From Paraburkholderia bannensis NBRC 103871 (lineage in GTDB: Bacteria > Pseudomonadota > Gammaproteobacteria > Burkholderiales > Burkholderiaceae): 64,000 nucleotides of DNA. Below, piece by piece: positions 18,018 through 27,614 of this stretch. Position 1 is the first letter of the stretch. Each line of letters opens with the position of its first letter. The stretch covers positions 62,001 through 126,000 of the forward strand of contig NZ_BAYA01000006.1 in NCBI RefSeq assembly GCF_000685015.1. The letters run 5' to 3'. The notes under the pieces are model-generated. The model saw only the letters and a program-made list of their open reading frames with translations. It ran no database searches and was not told where the DNA came from. The position numbers were made by a program, and so were the translations under genes.

Positions 18018-20267
18018 TTACCCCCGGCTCTTGTATTGCTGGACGGCCTTCAGGCTTTCGTCGAGCGTGGGCAGCGCGACCGCTGCCGAGCCCGCATCCA
18101 CCTGCTTGAGCAGGTCGCGCACGTTCTGCGTTTCCTTCGACGCGCTGTCGAAGTACTTCGCGAGCGCGGCGTCGGCGGCGGCGAGATCGGACTTGAGCGT
18201 CGGCTCGTTGCGCGAGAGCAGCGAAAGGCGCGCCGACAGCAGGCGCAGCTTCACGTTTTCGCGCACGAAATAGCCTTGATCGGGCGAGGCGAGCATCGCA
18301 TCGGCGTTATCGATGCGGCGCACCTGCACGAGGCTGGCGATCTGCTGGCCGATCCCGCTGACGAAGGTGTCGAGCCAGGCCTTCCAGCGCGGCGCGCCGG
18401 TCGCGGCGGCGACCTTGTCGACGTCCGTGGGCGTGGCCGCTTCGGGCTTCGTGTGCGCGACGAGCGCTTCGCCTGCGAGCGGCAGCTTGTCGATGGCGGC
18501 GAGCGCCGTGTCGAGCTTGATCGCCATGCCCGCGAGATCGGTGGACGGCGCGGCCTTGAGCTTGTCGGTGTCCTGGGCGATGGCCTTGCGCACCGCAAGC
18601 GCCTGCGGACTGTCCAAAGCGGCGAGGCGCGTGTCCGCGCTTTGCAGCGCGAAGAGCGCGAGCTGCGTGTTGCCGGTCAGCTGCAGTTGTTCGCTGGCGC
18701 TGGAGAGCATCTGGCCGACTTCGGCGAGCGTCCAGTCGTCGCGGTTCTTGGCAAGATCGGCGTATTGCTGCGCGAGCGCCTGTTGCGAGGTCTGCGCGTC
18801 GGCGATCTTGCCTTCGAGCTGCGCCATCTGCTTGTCGATCTGCTGCGCGCTCGTCACGGCCTGGTCGGCGCGAGCGCGCAGTGCGGAAGTCTGCTGGTCG
18901 GCGGCCTGCTGGCGCTGCGCGAGCGCCGCATCCATGCGGTCGAGCTTGCGGTTGAGCGCATAACCGCCCGCGCCCGCACCTGCGGCGACCAGCACCACCA
19001 CGAGCCAGAGGATCGCGGAGCCTGCGCCGCTGCGGCGCGCGTTGGCGCTGGAGGGCGGCGGCGCCGACGCATACGCCGATGCGGGGCGCGCGGTGTTCTG
19101 GGACGACGTGGAGGACGAAGACGAAGCCGCGGCGCTCTGCGTCACGGCGGACGACGAAGCGGACGTGGCGCCTGAATGGGGAACGTGGCTGGAATCGTTC
19201 TGATCAGTCATGCGTGGTTGTACCGGCGGCGAGGCCGGGATGTTCTGAACCGGTTGAGCCGCGGACTGCGCGGCTGAAGAACCCTCTGCGGAAATCGAGG
19301 CGGCCGACTGGGACGATGCGAGCCCGGCGAGCCCAACGAGCGTTTCGACGATGCGCTCGTCGCCCGCGCCGGACACCGTCATCCTATCAAAACCCAATGA
19401 GCGCGCCGTCTCCGCGATCCGTGGGTGCGGCGCGACCAGGTGCGCGTGGCGCAGCTCGACGATTTCTCCCGCCGTGAGGTGTTCGCGCGCGAGTTCGTCG
19501 AGGTTGCGCACGCCCTCGGAGCTGGTCACGAGCCAGGCGTGCGGCGCGCCTTCGAGCAGCGCATGCACCGACGCCCACGCACCGATCGGCGGCTCCGGGA
19601 CGATGCGGCGATAGGCGGCGACGGCCTCGACTTCGGCGCCGGCTTCGCGCAGGCGGTCGGCGAGCCATTCGCGCCCGCCGTCGCCGCGCACGATCAGCAC
19701 GCGTTTGCCGGCAAAGGCGTTCTCGCCCAGCGTGGTTTCGAGCGCGGCGTACAGCGATTCGGAGTCGAAGCGCGCGGGTTCTTCGTCGGCCGCGCCTGCG
19801 GGGCTGATGACGCGATGGTCGGGCGCCTTGACGCCGTGGCGCGCGAGCGCGGCGACGCTGGCCGGGCCGACCACGCCGATGGGCAGCGCATGCGGCCAGA
19901 TCGACGAACTCAACGGGAGCGACTGGTAGCACTCGAACGCGCGGTCGATGGCGTTGGGCGAAACGAACACCACGAGCGCATAACGTTCGAGCGCGCCGAG
20001 CGCTTCGCGCAACGGCGCGTCGTCGCGCACGGGGGCGATGGCGATGAGCGGGAAATCGAGCGGCTTGAGGCCGCGTGCGGCGAGCTGCGCGGCAAGCGCG
20101 TCCGACTGACCGGCCGGACGGGTGATCACGACCGTGAACGGCTCGGCGGCGTGGTGCGCCGACGGCGTTGCCTCGGCAGCGCTCGCGCCGTCGGCCGGGC
20201 CGCCCCACTCATCGGGCTGGGCCGAACCGGGCGTGCCGTCGCGGCGCGGCTGCCAGGGGCTCGTCAT
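18018..20267 (-). CDS. hemD: Fused uroporphyrinogen-III synthase / HemX protein
   Basis: This 749-residue fusion has a uroporphyrinogen-III synthase domain at about residues 45-310 ([21 protein letters not shown], then [13 protein letters not shown] and [11 protein letters not shown]). The enzyme closes and inverts ring D of hydroxymethylbilane. A low-complexity Ser/Ala/Pro linker (about 320-410) leads to one membrane segment near 415-438. A coiled-coil HemX domain then faces the periplasm. This fusion is typical of Burkholderia. Its ATG overlaps the hemC stop as ATGA (20264-20267), and hemY follows. Confidence 0.92.
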   Translation of the reverse strand: MTSPWQPRRDGTPGSAQPDEWGGPADGASAAEATPSAHHAAEPFTVVITRPAGQSDALAAQLAARGLKPLDFPLIAIAPVRDDAPLREALGALERYALVVFVSPNAIDRAFECYQSLPLSSSIWPHALPIGVVGPASVAALARHGVKAPDHRVISPAGAADEEPARFDSESLYAALETTLGENAFAGKRVLIVRGDGGREWLADRLREAGAEVEAVAAYRRIVPEPPIGAWASVHALLEGAPHAWLVTSSEGVRNLDELAREHLTAGEIVELRHAHLVAPHPRIAETARSLGFDRMTVSGAGDERIVETLVGLAGLASSQSAASISAEGSSAAQSAAQPVQNIPASPPVQPRMTDQNDSSHVPHSGATSASSSAVTQSAAASSSSSTSSQNTARPASAYASAPPPSSANARRSGAGSAILWLVVVLVAAGAGAGGYALNRKLDRMDAALAQRQQAADQQTSALRARADQAVTSAQQIDKQMAQLEGKIADAQTSQQALAQQYADLAKNRDDWTLAEVGQMLSSASEQLQLTGNTQLALFALQSADTRLAALDSPQALAVRKAIAQDTDKLKAAPSTDLAGMAIKLDTALAAIDKLPLAGEALVAHTKPEAATPTDVDKVAAATGAPRWKAWLDTFVSGIGQQIASLVQVRRIDNADAMLASPDQGYFVRENVKLRLLSARLSLLSRNEPTLKSDLAAADAALAKYFDSASKETQNVRDLLKQVDAGSAAVALPTLDESLKAVQQYKSRG

Positions 20268-21328
20268 CGTCCGCCCGCACCGCTTTCGGGGTTGCCTGAA
20301 GCGCGCGTCGAGGGCGCCAGATTCGGCACGTGCTGCTCGGCGGGGCCGGCTTCGGCAAGCGCACGCACGATCTCCAGCGCGCCTTGTGCGATCAGGTCGT
20401 CGGCGACCTTGCGGCCCAGTGCGATGGCTTCCTCTACCGTGGCGGGCGCGGCGGCTTCCTCGGCGGCCAGCACCTGGCTCGCGTTGGGCGTGGCGATGGT
20501 GCCACGCAGCGCGAGCTTGCCGTCCTGCCACTGCGCGTAGGCCGCGAGCGGCACCGAGCAGCTGCCGCCCAGTGCGCGCGACACCATGCGTTCGGCCTCG
20601 ACGGCCCTTGCGGTGGCGTCGTGGTGCAGCGGCGCGAGCCATGCGGCGACATCGGCGCGGTCGGCGCGGATCTCGATGCCAAGCGCGCCCTGCCCCGCTG
20701 CCGGCAGGCTGTCCTCGGGCGAGAGCAGCGCGCGGATGCGCGAGCCCAGCCCCAGGCGCTTGAGGCCCGCCGCCGCCAGGATGATCGCCGCGTAGTCGCC
20801 GCGGTCGAGCTTGGACAGGCGCGTGTCGAGGTTGCCGCGCAGCGGCTTCACGTCGAGATGCGGATAGCGCGCGCGGATCATCGACTCGCGGCGCAGGCTG
20901 GACGTGCCGACCACGGCGCCCGGCGGCAGCGCCGCGAGCGAGTCGTAGTCGTTGGAAACGAAGGCATCGCGCGGATCCTCGCGCTCCATGATGGCCGTGA
21001 GCGCGAAGCCCTCGGGCAGCTCCATCGGCACGTCCTTGAGCGAGTGGACGGCGAGATCGGCATGCCCGTCGGCCAGCGCCTGCTCCAGTTCCTTGACGAA
21101 CAGACCCTTACCGCCGACTTTCGACAGCGTGCGATCGAGAATTTGATCGCCACGGGTCGTCATTCCGACGATCTTCACGTCGCAGGATGGATATAATTTG
21201 TGCAGCGCAGCTTGAACATGTTCGGCCTGCCACATCGCAAGGCGGCTCTCGCGCGAAGCAATGACCAGCGTGCGCGGTGTGGCTGGCGGTGTGGACGGAT
21301 CAGGCGCGGATAACGTCTCGGAATTCAT
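20264..21328 (-). CDS. hemC: Hydroxymethylbilane synthase (porphobilinogen deaminase)
   Basis: This 354-residue cytoplasmic enzyme joins four porphobilinogen units. [20 protein letters not shown] opens the fold. Other family motifs are [25 protein letters not shown] and GTSSLRR. The Cys in [14 protein letters not shown] holds the dipyrromethane cofactor. The C-terminus is extended by about 40 Pro/Ala/Gly-rich residues. ATG 21328 is chosen; upstream sequence in frame is not family-like. It is the first gene of hemC-hemDX-hemY and divergent from ppc. Confidence 0.94.
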   Translation of the reverse strand: MNSETLSAPDPSTPPATPRTLVIASRESRLAMWQAEHVQAALHKLYPSCDVKIVGMTTRGDQILDRTLSKVGGKGLFVKELEQALADGHADLAVHSLKDVPMELPEGFALTAIMEREDPRDAFVSNDYDSLAALPPGAVVGTSSLRRESMIRARYPHLDVKPLRGNLDTRLSKLDRGDYAAIILAAAGLKRLGLGSRIRALLSPEDSLPAAGQGALGIEIRADRADVAAWLAPLHHDATARAVEAERMVSRALGGSCSVPLAAYAQWQDGKLALRGTIATPNASQVLAAEEAAAPATVEEAIALGRKVADDLIAQGALEIVRALAEAGPAEQHVPNLAPSTRASGNPESGAGGR

Positions 21329-21844
21329 GGCAAGCACATCGAATGACGGGTTCGAAAAACAGAATCGGATAACAGGCAATGTTAGCACGCGCCCCTTTTT
21401 CCGCTTGCCCGCAAGGCGGGTTTGGGCGGCGAAAAGCCACAAGGCGCGTGCGGCGGCAAGGAAGAGACCAGGCTCATACATGAGTCGTGCCATATGCGCG
21501 TAATTCGCGCGCACGACGCCTGCATGGCATTGCCATGACGCGCGCGTTGCTCCATTCTCTCCCTTTCCGTTCGCCGGCCCGGCGTGCGTGCACAGCCGGC
21601 ACGGCGACGCTGCCCAGCCAGGCCTGCTCCTGCGCTGTCGCTTGATTGGTCTTCAGCATCACCCCGCGCGTTTTGCGCTCCAGGTTGCACCCGAAGTAGT
21701 ACCTGAGTCGCGGTTCCAGCCGCGGCCATGCAGTTGGCAGTCCCCAAACAAAAAATCTGTCCATCCCCGTGGGCCTGAGTTGGGACGTACGCGCCCGAAT
21801 GAGGCCCAAGAGGGCAATTGCTGGCTAGTCTTAAGGAAAACATC
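21329..21844. other. Divergent hemC/ppc intergenic region with two symmetrical elements
   Basis: No gene is seen in these 516 bases. On the minus strand TAACAT (21379-21384) may be the hemC -10. At 21484-21517 GTCGTGC/GCACGAC and inner GCGCG/CGCGC form a long stem with a 5-base bulge. At 21523-21537 CATGGCATTGCCATG is a perfect palindrome. Nearer ppc, 21750-21770 is A-rich and lies in the likely ppc leader. The -35 and -10 for ppc are not clear. Confidence 0.4.
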
Positions 21845-24800
21845 GTGAAGTCTTCCGGATCGGCGCGCGCAGAGCGCCGCAACAACGCATCGCAGAACGC
21901 AACTTCCGCCGCCGACGCGCAGGCGGAAAAATCCACAGGCACGAAGACCACGAAGACAGCGCAAGCCACGACGCAGAGCACCACGCGCAGCGCGGCCGAG
22001 TCGGCCAGCGCGCCGAAGGCCGCGAAGGCGTCCAGGGCGGTGAAGGCCGAAAAAGCCGCCAAGGCCGCCAAGCCTGCGAAGGCCGTGAAGGAGCCGAAGG
22101 CGCTCAAGCCTGCGAAGCCCGCCAGCACCGCGCGCAATGGCCGCGCGCGCGACGACAAAGACCAGCCGCTGTTCGAAGACATCCGTTACCTGGGCCGCCT
22201 GCTCGGCGACGTGCTGCGCGAACAGGAAGGCGACGCCGTGTTCGACGTGGTGGAAACGATCCGCCAGACCGCGGTGCGCTTTCGCCGCGAAGACGACAAC
22301 ACCGCGGCGCTCGCGCTGGAGAAGCAGCTTCGCGCGCTCTCGCCCGAGCAGACCGTGAGCGTCGTGCGCGCCTTCAGCTATTTCTCGCATCTCGCGAACA
22401 TCGCCGAAGACCGCCATCGCAACCGTCGCCGCCGCATCCACGACCTGGCCGGCTCGGCGCCGCAGGCGGGCACCATCGCGCATTCGCTCGAACGCCTCGC
22501 CCAGGCCGGCGCAGCGGCAACGCCCGTGCTCCAGCAGTTTTTCAACGATGCGCTGATCGTGCCCGTGCTCACCGCGCACCCCACGGAAGTGCAGCGCAAG
22601 AGCACGCTCGATTCGCAGCACGACGTCGCCCGCCTGCTCGCCGAACGCGACCAGCCGCTCACGCACCGCGAACTTGAGCAGAACGAAGCATTGCTGCGCG
22701 CGCGCGTGACCTCGCTGTGGCAGACGCGCATGCTGCGCGACTCGCGCCTGACCGTCGGCGATGAAATCGAGAACGCGCTGTCGTACTACCACACGACCTT
22801 CCTGAGCGAGATTCCCGCGCTGTACGGCGAGATCGAAACGCAGCTCAAGGAACATGGTCTCGCCGCACGCCTGCCCGCCTTCCTGCAGATGGGCAGCTGG
22901 ATCGGCGGCGACCGCGACGGCAATCCGAACGTCACGGCGGCCACGCTCGAAGATGCCAGCGAGCGCCAGGCGCAGGTGATCCTCCAGCACTACCTGGACG
23001 AAGTGCACAAGCTGGGCGCGGAACTGTCCGTATCCGACCTGCTCGCGGGCGCGAGCGACGAACTGAAAGCGCTGGCCGACGCCTCGCCCGACCAGTCGCC
23101 GCATCGCGTCGACGAGCCGTATCGCCGTGCGCTGATCGGCGTCTACACGCGTCTTGCGGCCAGCGCCCGCGTGCGTCTGGGCGAAGGCGTGGTGGCCGTG
23201 CGCAGCGCGGGCCGCAACGCCGCGCCCGTGCGTGCGCAGCCGTACGCCGATGCCGCCGAGTTCTCGCGCGACCTGCGCATCCTGATGGATTCGCTCGCCG
23301 AGCATCACGGCGCCTCGCTCGCCACGCCGCGTCTTGCGCCGCTGCTGCGCGCGGTCGAAGTGTTCGGCTTCCACCTGGCGTCGATCGACCTGCGCCAAAG
23401 CTCGGACATTCACGAAGCCGTGATCGCTGAGCTGCTCGCGCGCGCGGGCGTCGAAGCCGATTACGCCGCACTCTCCGAAGAAGCCAAGCAAAGCCTGCTG
23501 ATCGCGCAACTGGCCGATCCGCGCACGCTGCGCTCGCCGTATCTCGACTATTCCGATCTCGTGAAGAGCGAGCTGGGCGTGCTCGAAATGGCGCGCGTGA
23601 CGCGCGACAAGTTCGGCGCGCGCGCGGTGCGCAACTACATCATCTCGCACACCGAAACGGTTTCCGACCTGCTGGAAGTGATGCTGCTGCAAAAGGAAAC
23701 CGGCTTGCTGAGCGGTCGCCTTGGCCACGCGGACGATCCCGCGAAGGCCGCGCTGATGGTGATTCCGCTGTTCGAGACCATTCCCGACTTGCGCCACGCC
23801 TCGGGCATCATGCGCGACCTGCTCGCGCTGCCGGGCATCGACGGCATCGTCGAGCACTGGGGCAACGAGCAGGAAATCATGCTCGGCTATTCGGACAGCA
23901 ACAAGGACGGCGGCTTCCTCACCTCGAACTGGGAGCTGTACCGCGCCGAACTCGCGCTCGTCGCGCTCTACAAGCAGCGCGGCATCACGCTGCGCCTGTT
24001 CCATGGCCGTGGGGGCACGGTCGGTCGCGGAGGCGGCCCGACCTACAACGCCATCCTCTCGCAGCCGCCGGGCACGGTCGAAGGCCAGATCCGCCTGACC
24101 GAACAGGGCGAAGTGATCGCGTCAAAGTTCGGCAATCCGGAGATCGGCCGCCGCAACCTGGAAACGGTGATCGCCGCGACGCTCGAAGCCACGCTGCTGC
24201 CGATGGGCAAGCACGCGGGCAGCAACGCGCCGGATCAACTGCCCGCGTTCGAAGAAGCGATGCAAAAGCTCTCCGACGATGCAATGGCCGCGTACCGTTC
24301 GCTCGTCTACGAGACGCCGGGCTTCACCGACTACTTCTTCGCCTCGACGCCGATCACGGAAATCGCCGAACTCAACATCGGCAGCCGCCCGGCCTCGCGC
24401 AAGCTGCAGGATCCGAAGAACCGCAAGATCGACGACCTGCGCGCAATTCCGTGGGGCTTCTCGTGGGGCCAATGCCGCTTGCTGCTGACGGGCTGGTACG
24501 GCTTCGGCAGCGCGGTGTCGACGTATCTCGACGAGGCCGGTAGCGACGCCGAACGCACGCGCCGCCTGGCGATGTTCAAGAAGATGTACAAGAGCTGGCC
24601 GTTCTTCTCGAACCTGCTCTCCAACATGGACATGACGCTCGCGAAGACCGATCTCGCAGTGGCGTCGCGCTATGCGCAACTCGTCGCCGACAAGAAGCTA
24701 CGCAAGCACGTGTTCGAGCGCATCGTCGCCGAGTGGGAACGCACGACGAAGGTGCTCGACGAGATCACGGGTTCGAGCGGGCGTCTGGCCGATAACCCGC

Positions 24801-24967
24801 TGCTCGCGCGCTCGATCAAGAACCGCTTCCCGTACCTCGATCCGCTCAATCACTTGCAGGTCGAGCTGATCAAGCGCTACCGCGCCGGCGACCCGAGCCC
24901 GCGCGTGCGGCGCGGGATTCACCTGACGATCAACGGGATTGCGGCGGGGTTGCGCAATACGGGTTGA
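21845..24967 (+). CDS. ppc: Phosphoenolpyruvate carboxylase
   Basis: This enzyme of about 1040 residues converts PEP and bicarbonate to oxaloacetate, replenishing the TCA cycle. Catalytic motifs are [11 protein letters not shown] (His near residue 243), [24 protein letters not shown] (near 720) and the C-terminal [12 protein letters not shown]. The start is GTG 21845, with TAAGGA eight bases upstream. The first 110 residues precede the normal PEPC start ([21 protein letters not shown]). Residues about 50-98 are an Ala/Lys/Pro-rich tract resembling histone H1 tails. The catalytic body is complete. It has its own terminator. Confidence 0.95.
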   Translation: MKSSGSARAERRNNASQNATSAADAQAEKSTGTKTTKTAQATTQSTTRSAAESASAPKAAKASRAVKAEKAAKAAKPAKAVKEPKALKPAKPASTARNGRARDDKDQPLFEDIRYLGRLLGDVLREQEGDAVFDVVETIRQTAVRFRREDDNTAALALEKQLRALSPEQTVSVVRAFSYFSHLANIAEDRHRNRRRRIHDLAGSAPQAGTIAHSLERLAQAGAAATPVLQQFFNDALIVPVLTAHPTEVQRKSTLDSQHDVARLLAERDQPLTHRELEQNEALLRARVTSLWQTRMLRDSRLTVGDEIENALSYYHTTFLSEIPALYGEIETQLKEHGLAARLPAFLQMGSWIGGDRDGNPNVTAATLEDASERQAQVILQHYLDEVHKLGAELSVSDLLAGASDELKALADASPDQSPHRVDEPYRRALIGVYTRLAASARVRLGEGVVAVRSAGRNAAPVRAQPYADAAEFSRDLRILMDSLAEHHGASLATPRLAPLLRAVEVFGFHLASIDLRQSSDIHEAVIAELLARAGVEADYAALSEEAKQSLLIAQLADPRTLRSPYLDYSDLVKSELGVLEMARVTRDKFGARAVRNYIISHTETVSDLLEVMLLQKETGLLSGRLGHADDPAKAALMVIPLFETIPDLRHASGIMRDLLALPGIDGIVEHWGNEQEIMLGYSDSNKDGGFLTSNWELYRAELALVALYKQRGITLRLFHGRGGTVGRGGGPTYNAILSQPPGTVEGQIRLTEQGEVIASKFGNPEIGRRNLETVIAATLEATLLPMGKHAGSNAPDQLPAFEEAMQKLSDDAMAAYRSLVYETPGFTDYFFASTPITEIAELNIGSRPASRKLQDPKNRKIDDLRAIPWGFSWGQCRLLLTGWYGFGSAVSTYLDEAGSDAERTRRLAMFKKMYKSWPFFSNLLSNMDMTLAKTDLAVASRYAQLVADKKLRKHVFERIVAEWERTTKVLDEITGSSGRLADNPLLARSIKNRFPYLDPLNHLQVELIKRYRAGDPSPRVRRGIHLTINGIAAGLRNTG

Positions 24968-24991
24968 GCGTTGTTGTTCTGATTGAGCGAA

Positions 24992-25026
24992 AAGCCTCGC
25001 GGAGTGTCGATCCGCGGGGCTTTTTT
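24992..25026 (+). terminator. Intrinsic terminator of ppc
   Basis: A 12-bp stem (24992-25003 with 25011-25022, one G-U pair) is followed by a T-run. Confidence 0.88.
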
Positions 25027-25051
25027 GTTTTGGGGCAATAACGAGATGGTT

Positions 25052-25075
25052 GATTTTGATGCAAAATCGCATCAA
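25052..25075. promoter_or_regulatory. Overlapping inverted repeats, probable vapBC autoregulatory operator
   Basis: TTGATGC (25056-25062) and GCATCAA (25069-25075) form a 7-bp inverted repeat with a 6-base spacer. GATTTT (25052-25057) and AAAATC (25063-25068) form a second, overlapping one. They end 22 bases before the antitoxin start, the place where ribbon-helix-helix antitoxins bind their own promoter. GGAGGA at 25088-25093 is the Shine-Dalgarno. Confidence 0.55.
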
Positions 25076-25097
25076 ATAGTGAATCACGGAGGACATC

Positions 25098-25304
25098 ATG
25101 CGAACGACCGTTACGCTGGACGACGCGCTCTATGAGAAGGCGCTGGAAATGGCCGACCCTGGCATGGACAAGTCCGATCTCTTTCGCGAAGCCATCAAGA
25201 CCTTCGTGCGGGTTCAGGCGGCCAAGCGGCTCGCCGCGTTAGGCGGCAGCCTGCCTGAGATGGCGGATATCCCGCGTCGACGCGACGAGCCGCACACACC
25301 ATGA
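25098..25304 (+). CDS. vapB: VapB-type antitoxin (ribbon-helix-helix)
   Basis: This 68-residue protein starts [18 protein letters not shown], the short beta strand and first helix of an Arc/MetJ ribbon-helix-helix domain. [15 protein letters not shown] is the second helix. The C-terminal part ([17 protein letters not shown]) is the flexible segment that occupies the toxin active site in VapBC complexes. The gene overlaps the toxin gene by four bases (ATGA). It should neutralise the toxin and repress the operon through the inverted repeats upstream. Confidence 0.88.
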   Translation: MRTTVTLDDALYEKALEMADPGMDKSDLFREAIKTFVRVQAAKRLAALGGSLPEMADIPRRRDEPHTP

Positions 25305-25681
25305 ACGTGCTCGTCGATTCATCGGTATGGGTTGATCACTTCCGGCACTGCAACGCGACGCTGGTTGAACTCATGGCGTGGGATCGCGCACTGAGTCACC
25401 CGCTCGTCGTCGCGGAACTGGCGTGCGGCACTCCGCCCGCGCCGCGCGAGCGCACGCTCAGCGACATAGGCCTCCTGCAAGCTGCCAATCAGATCAGCCT
25501 GCAAGAGGTCGTCGCCTTCATCGACCGGGAAAAGCTATACGGATTGGGTTGCGGCCTTATCGACCTAATGTTGCTGGGCTCTGTGTTGATCACGCCGGGC
25601 TCGCAACTTTGGACGCTCGATAAGCGGCTCTTTGCGCTCGCCGGACGCTTCGACGTGGCGTACGCCTCGCCCATGCATTGA
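25301..25681 (+). CDS. vapC: VapC-type toxin (PIN domain ribonuclease)
   Basis: This 126-residue PIN domain carries the four expected acidic residues: Asp6 in [12 protein letters not shown], Glu39 in VVAELACG, Asp88 in GLIDLMLL and Asp107 in [10 protein letters not shown]. VapC toxins are Mg-dependent RNases that usually cleave initiator tRNA, other tRNAs or rRNA. The target here is unknown. All key residues are present, so it looks active. The overlap with vapB by ATGA implies coupled translation. Confidence 0.9.
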   Translation: MNVLVDSSVWVDHFRHCNATLVELMAWDRALSHPLVVAELACGTPPAPRERTLSDIGLLQAANQISLQEVVAFIDREKLYGLGCGLIDLMLLGSVLITPGSQLWTLDKRLFALAGRFDVAYASPMH

Positions 25682-25802
25682 ACCCGTCGTATCGAGCGAC
25701 ATCCCGCTCGCCATGACCTAAATCACGGCGACGCGGCCTCGCGACTTCCCCAGCGCCTGCGCATGGTTACCATGAGCGCCCCGCCGCTCTGCCTTCAGCG
25801 CC

Positions 25803-26693
25803 ATGCCCGCCGATCCGAACCTTGAGTCCGTCACGCTGGTCGCCGTCACCGGCGTCGCCGACGCGCATGGCGCCGCGCGCGCCCTGGTCATGAGCCAGCG
25901 CGCCCTGCCCGGCGCCCGTGCGCTGCTGTGCTCGCCGGTGCGGCCCGATGGACTGCCGCCGCATATCGAACATCGCGCCATCGCGCCGATGAACTATCAC
26001 GAATACAGCCTCTTCATGCTGTTCGCGCTCTGGCGGGTCGTGGAGACAGCATTCGCGCTCGTGGTGCAGGACGACGGCTGGGTTCTGGGCCCCGAGAATT
26101 GGGACGCCGGGTTTCTTCAATACGACTACATCGGCGCGCCAACGCACCTCGCGCGCATCGATGGCCCGCACGGCCAGCAGTGGCTCGACGGTTTTCGCTG
26201 GTGCGCCGGGCCGCACGCGCACGATGACCGGATCATGCCGGTGTACAACGGCGGCTTCAGCCTGCGCAGCCGCCGCATGATGCGCGCCCTGATCGACAAT
26301 CCGCAGATTCGCGTGGCAATCGCGCCGCCGGACTTCATTGACGGCACGCCTTTGCGCATGCACTGGCTGGGCGACACGTTCAACGAGGACGTACAGCTGA
26401 GCGTGCTGCTGCGCGATGCGCTCGAAGCCGTGGGCCTGCGCTTCGCACCGCCCGACGTAGCGCGGCGCTTCGCGCTCGAACATGCGGGGCCGCTGCATGC
26501 GGGGATGAACCTGCGCTCGGTGTTCGGCCTGCATAGCCGCATGCGCGCGCTGACGCATCTCGATCCGCCCACGGTGAGCTACGCGATCACGCAGCAAGCG
26601 GCAATGCAGACGTTCGGCGAGGCCCAGATCGTCAACGTGCTGCTGGAGCGCGGCTACCAGGTGGCCTTCGCACCCGATGCCGCGCCGGACTGA
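25803..26693 (+). CDS. DUF5672 domain protein, predicted glycosyltransferase-like
   Basis: This 296-residue protein shows the DUF5672 core: ALVVQDDGWVLGPENWDAGF, LQYDYIGAPTH and VYNGGFSLRSRRMM. NEDVQLSVLLRDALEAVGL follows. The DD and NGGFSLR motifs recall GT-A glycosyltransferases, and family members lie in surface-polysaccharide loci elsewhere. Here it stands alone between vapBC and a methyltransferase, so no pathway can be proposed. The ATG at 25803 has no strong Shine-Dalgarno, so the exact start is uncertain. No signal peptide or membrane segment is visible. Confidence 0.75.
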   Translation: MPADPNLESVTLVAVTGVADAHGAARALVMSQRALPGARALLCSPVRPDGLPPHIEHRAIAPMNYHEYSLFMLFALWRVVETAFALVVQDDGWVLGPENWDAGFLQYDYIGAPTHLARIDGPHGQQWLDGFRWCAGPHAHDDRIMPVYNGGFSLRSRRMMRALIDNPQIRVAIAPPDFIDGTPLRMHWLGDTFNEDVQLSVLLRDALEAVGLRFAPPDVARRFALEHAGPLHAGMNLRSVFGLHSRMRALTHLDPPTVSYAITQQAAMQTFGEAQIVNVLLERGYQVAFAPDAAPD

Positions 26694-26705
26694 TGCAACG
26701 CGTTT

Positions 26706-27470
26706 TCAGTCGCGCCGCACGCCCTCGATCATCAACGCATCGAGCTTGAACGAGCCGTCGGCCTTCACCGCGAAGTACTGCTTCACCTCGTCGGGCGCGC
26801 TCGTCCACATCGAGCGGATCGCCGCCACGCGCTCCGGCGGCGTGCGCATGCGCGCCACCCACGTATCGAAGTCGATATCGATACGCCAGCGCTCGCTCAC
26901 CGTCACGTCGAAGCCCGCGCGATCGAACATCGCGACCCACTCGTCGGCGCGATAGTCGCGGATGTGCGAGGCGTCGCGCAGCACTTCCACGGCCTGGATA
27001 TACGTGTCGAACAGCGGATCGTCGATACCCGCGATATCGATGAACTTGAGGCGCCCGCCCGGCTTGAGCACGCGATGCACTTCAGCGAGCGCGCGCGGCA
27101 CGTCGCGCCAGTGGTGCGCGCTCATGCGGCTGATCGCCCAGTTGAAGCGGGCGTCCTCGAACGGCAGCGTCTCGGCGGCGCCCTGCTGGGTGCGTACGCT
27201 GCTCAAGCCACGCTCTTGCGCGGCGGCTTCGACGGTCGCGAGCATCTGCGGCGCGATGTCGTACGCCACCACTTCGCGCACATGCGGCGCAACCGCAAAG
27301 CTCGCGTGACCGGCGCCGCAGCCCATGTCCAGCACCGTCGCGTTGCCGCAAGTCGCCGCGAAGGTGGCGGCGAGGTTGTCCAGGTCGGCGCCACTCGCAT
27401 GGACCTGGCTCGTGAGATAGGCGGCGGCGGTCGAGCCGAAGGCGTCGGCGACCTGATCGTGATGCTTCAT
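26706..27470 (-). CDS. Class I SAM-dependent methyltransferase (UbiE/YafE-like)
   Basis: This 254-residue Rossmann methyltransferase has motif I NATVLDMGCGAGHASFAVA, motif II VVAYDIAPQML, FNWAISRMSAHHWRDVPRAL (motif IV region) and LKPGGRLKFIDIAG. These match the Methyltransf_11/YafE group. The start at 27470 has an AGGAGC Shine-Dalgarno. It is divergent from an XRE/MmyB-type regulator, and the two share a 144-base region with a palindrome over its -35. The substrate is probably a small molecule but cannot be read from the sequence. Confidence 0.88.
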   Translation of the reverse strand: MKHHDQVADAFGSTAAAYLTSQVHASGADLDNLAATFAATCGNATVLDMGCGAGHASFAVAPHVREVVAYDIAPQMLATVEAAAQERGLSSVRTQQGAAETLPFEDARFNWAISRMSAHHWRDVPRALAEVHRVLKPGGRLKFIDIAGIDDPLFDTYIQAVEVLRDASHIRDYRADEWVAMFDRAGFDVTVSERWRIDIDFDTWVARMRTPPERVAAIRSMWTSAPDEVKQYFAVKADGSFKLDALMIEGVRRD

Positions 27471-27543
27471 CGCATGCTCCTGTTTGCGGGGGATCGGGGG
27501 CGATTGGGGGCAATCGGGGAGGATGTGCGCCCCATCTGCCGCT

Positions 27544-27592
27544 ACAATAGAGCCCCATCTGTACCAGTACAAGTTAAGCATTTATTCTGGTA
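27544..27592. promoter_or_regulatory. Methyltransferase promoter overlapped by operator-like palindrome
   Basis: On the minus strand TTGTAC (27567-27572), a 17-bp spacer and TATTGT (27544-27549) form a sigma-70-like promoter for the methyltransferase. The palindrome TGTACCAGTACA (27560-27571) covers the -35. TACCAG (27562-27567) is also mirrored by CTGGTA (27587-27592). The divergent regulator is the obvious candidate to bind here. Confidence 0.6.
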
Positions 27593-27614
27593 TCAACAGC
27601 ACCTCCCCCGTGAC

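Noticed and set aside
16851-19175. A plus-strand open frame of 774 codons opposite hemY and hemDX
   Set aside because: It is antisense to two well-supported haem genes, with no domain or plausible start signal.
21659-24004. A minus-strand open frame of 781 codons opposite ppc
   Set aside because: It lies antisense to conserved PEP carboxylase motifs and has shadow-like composition.
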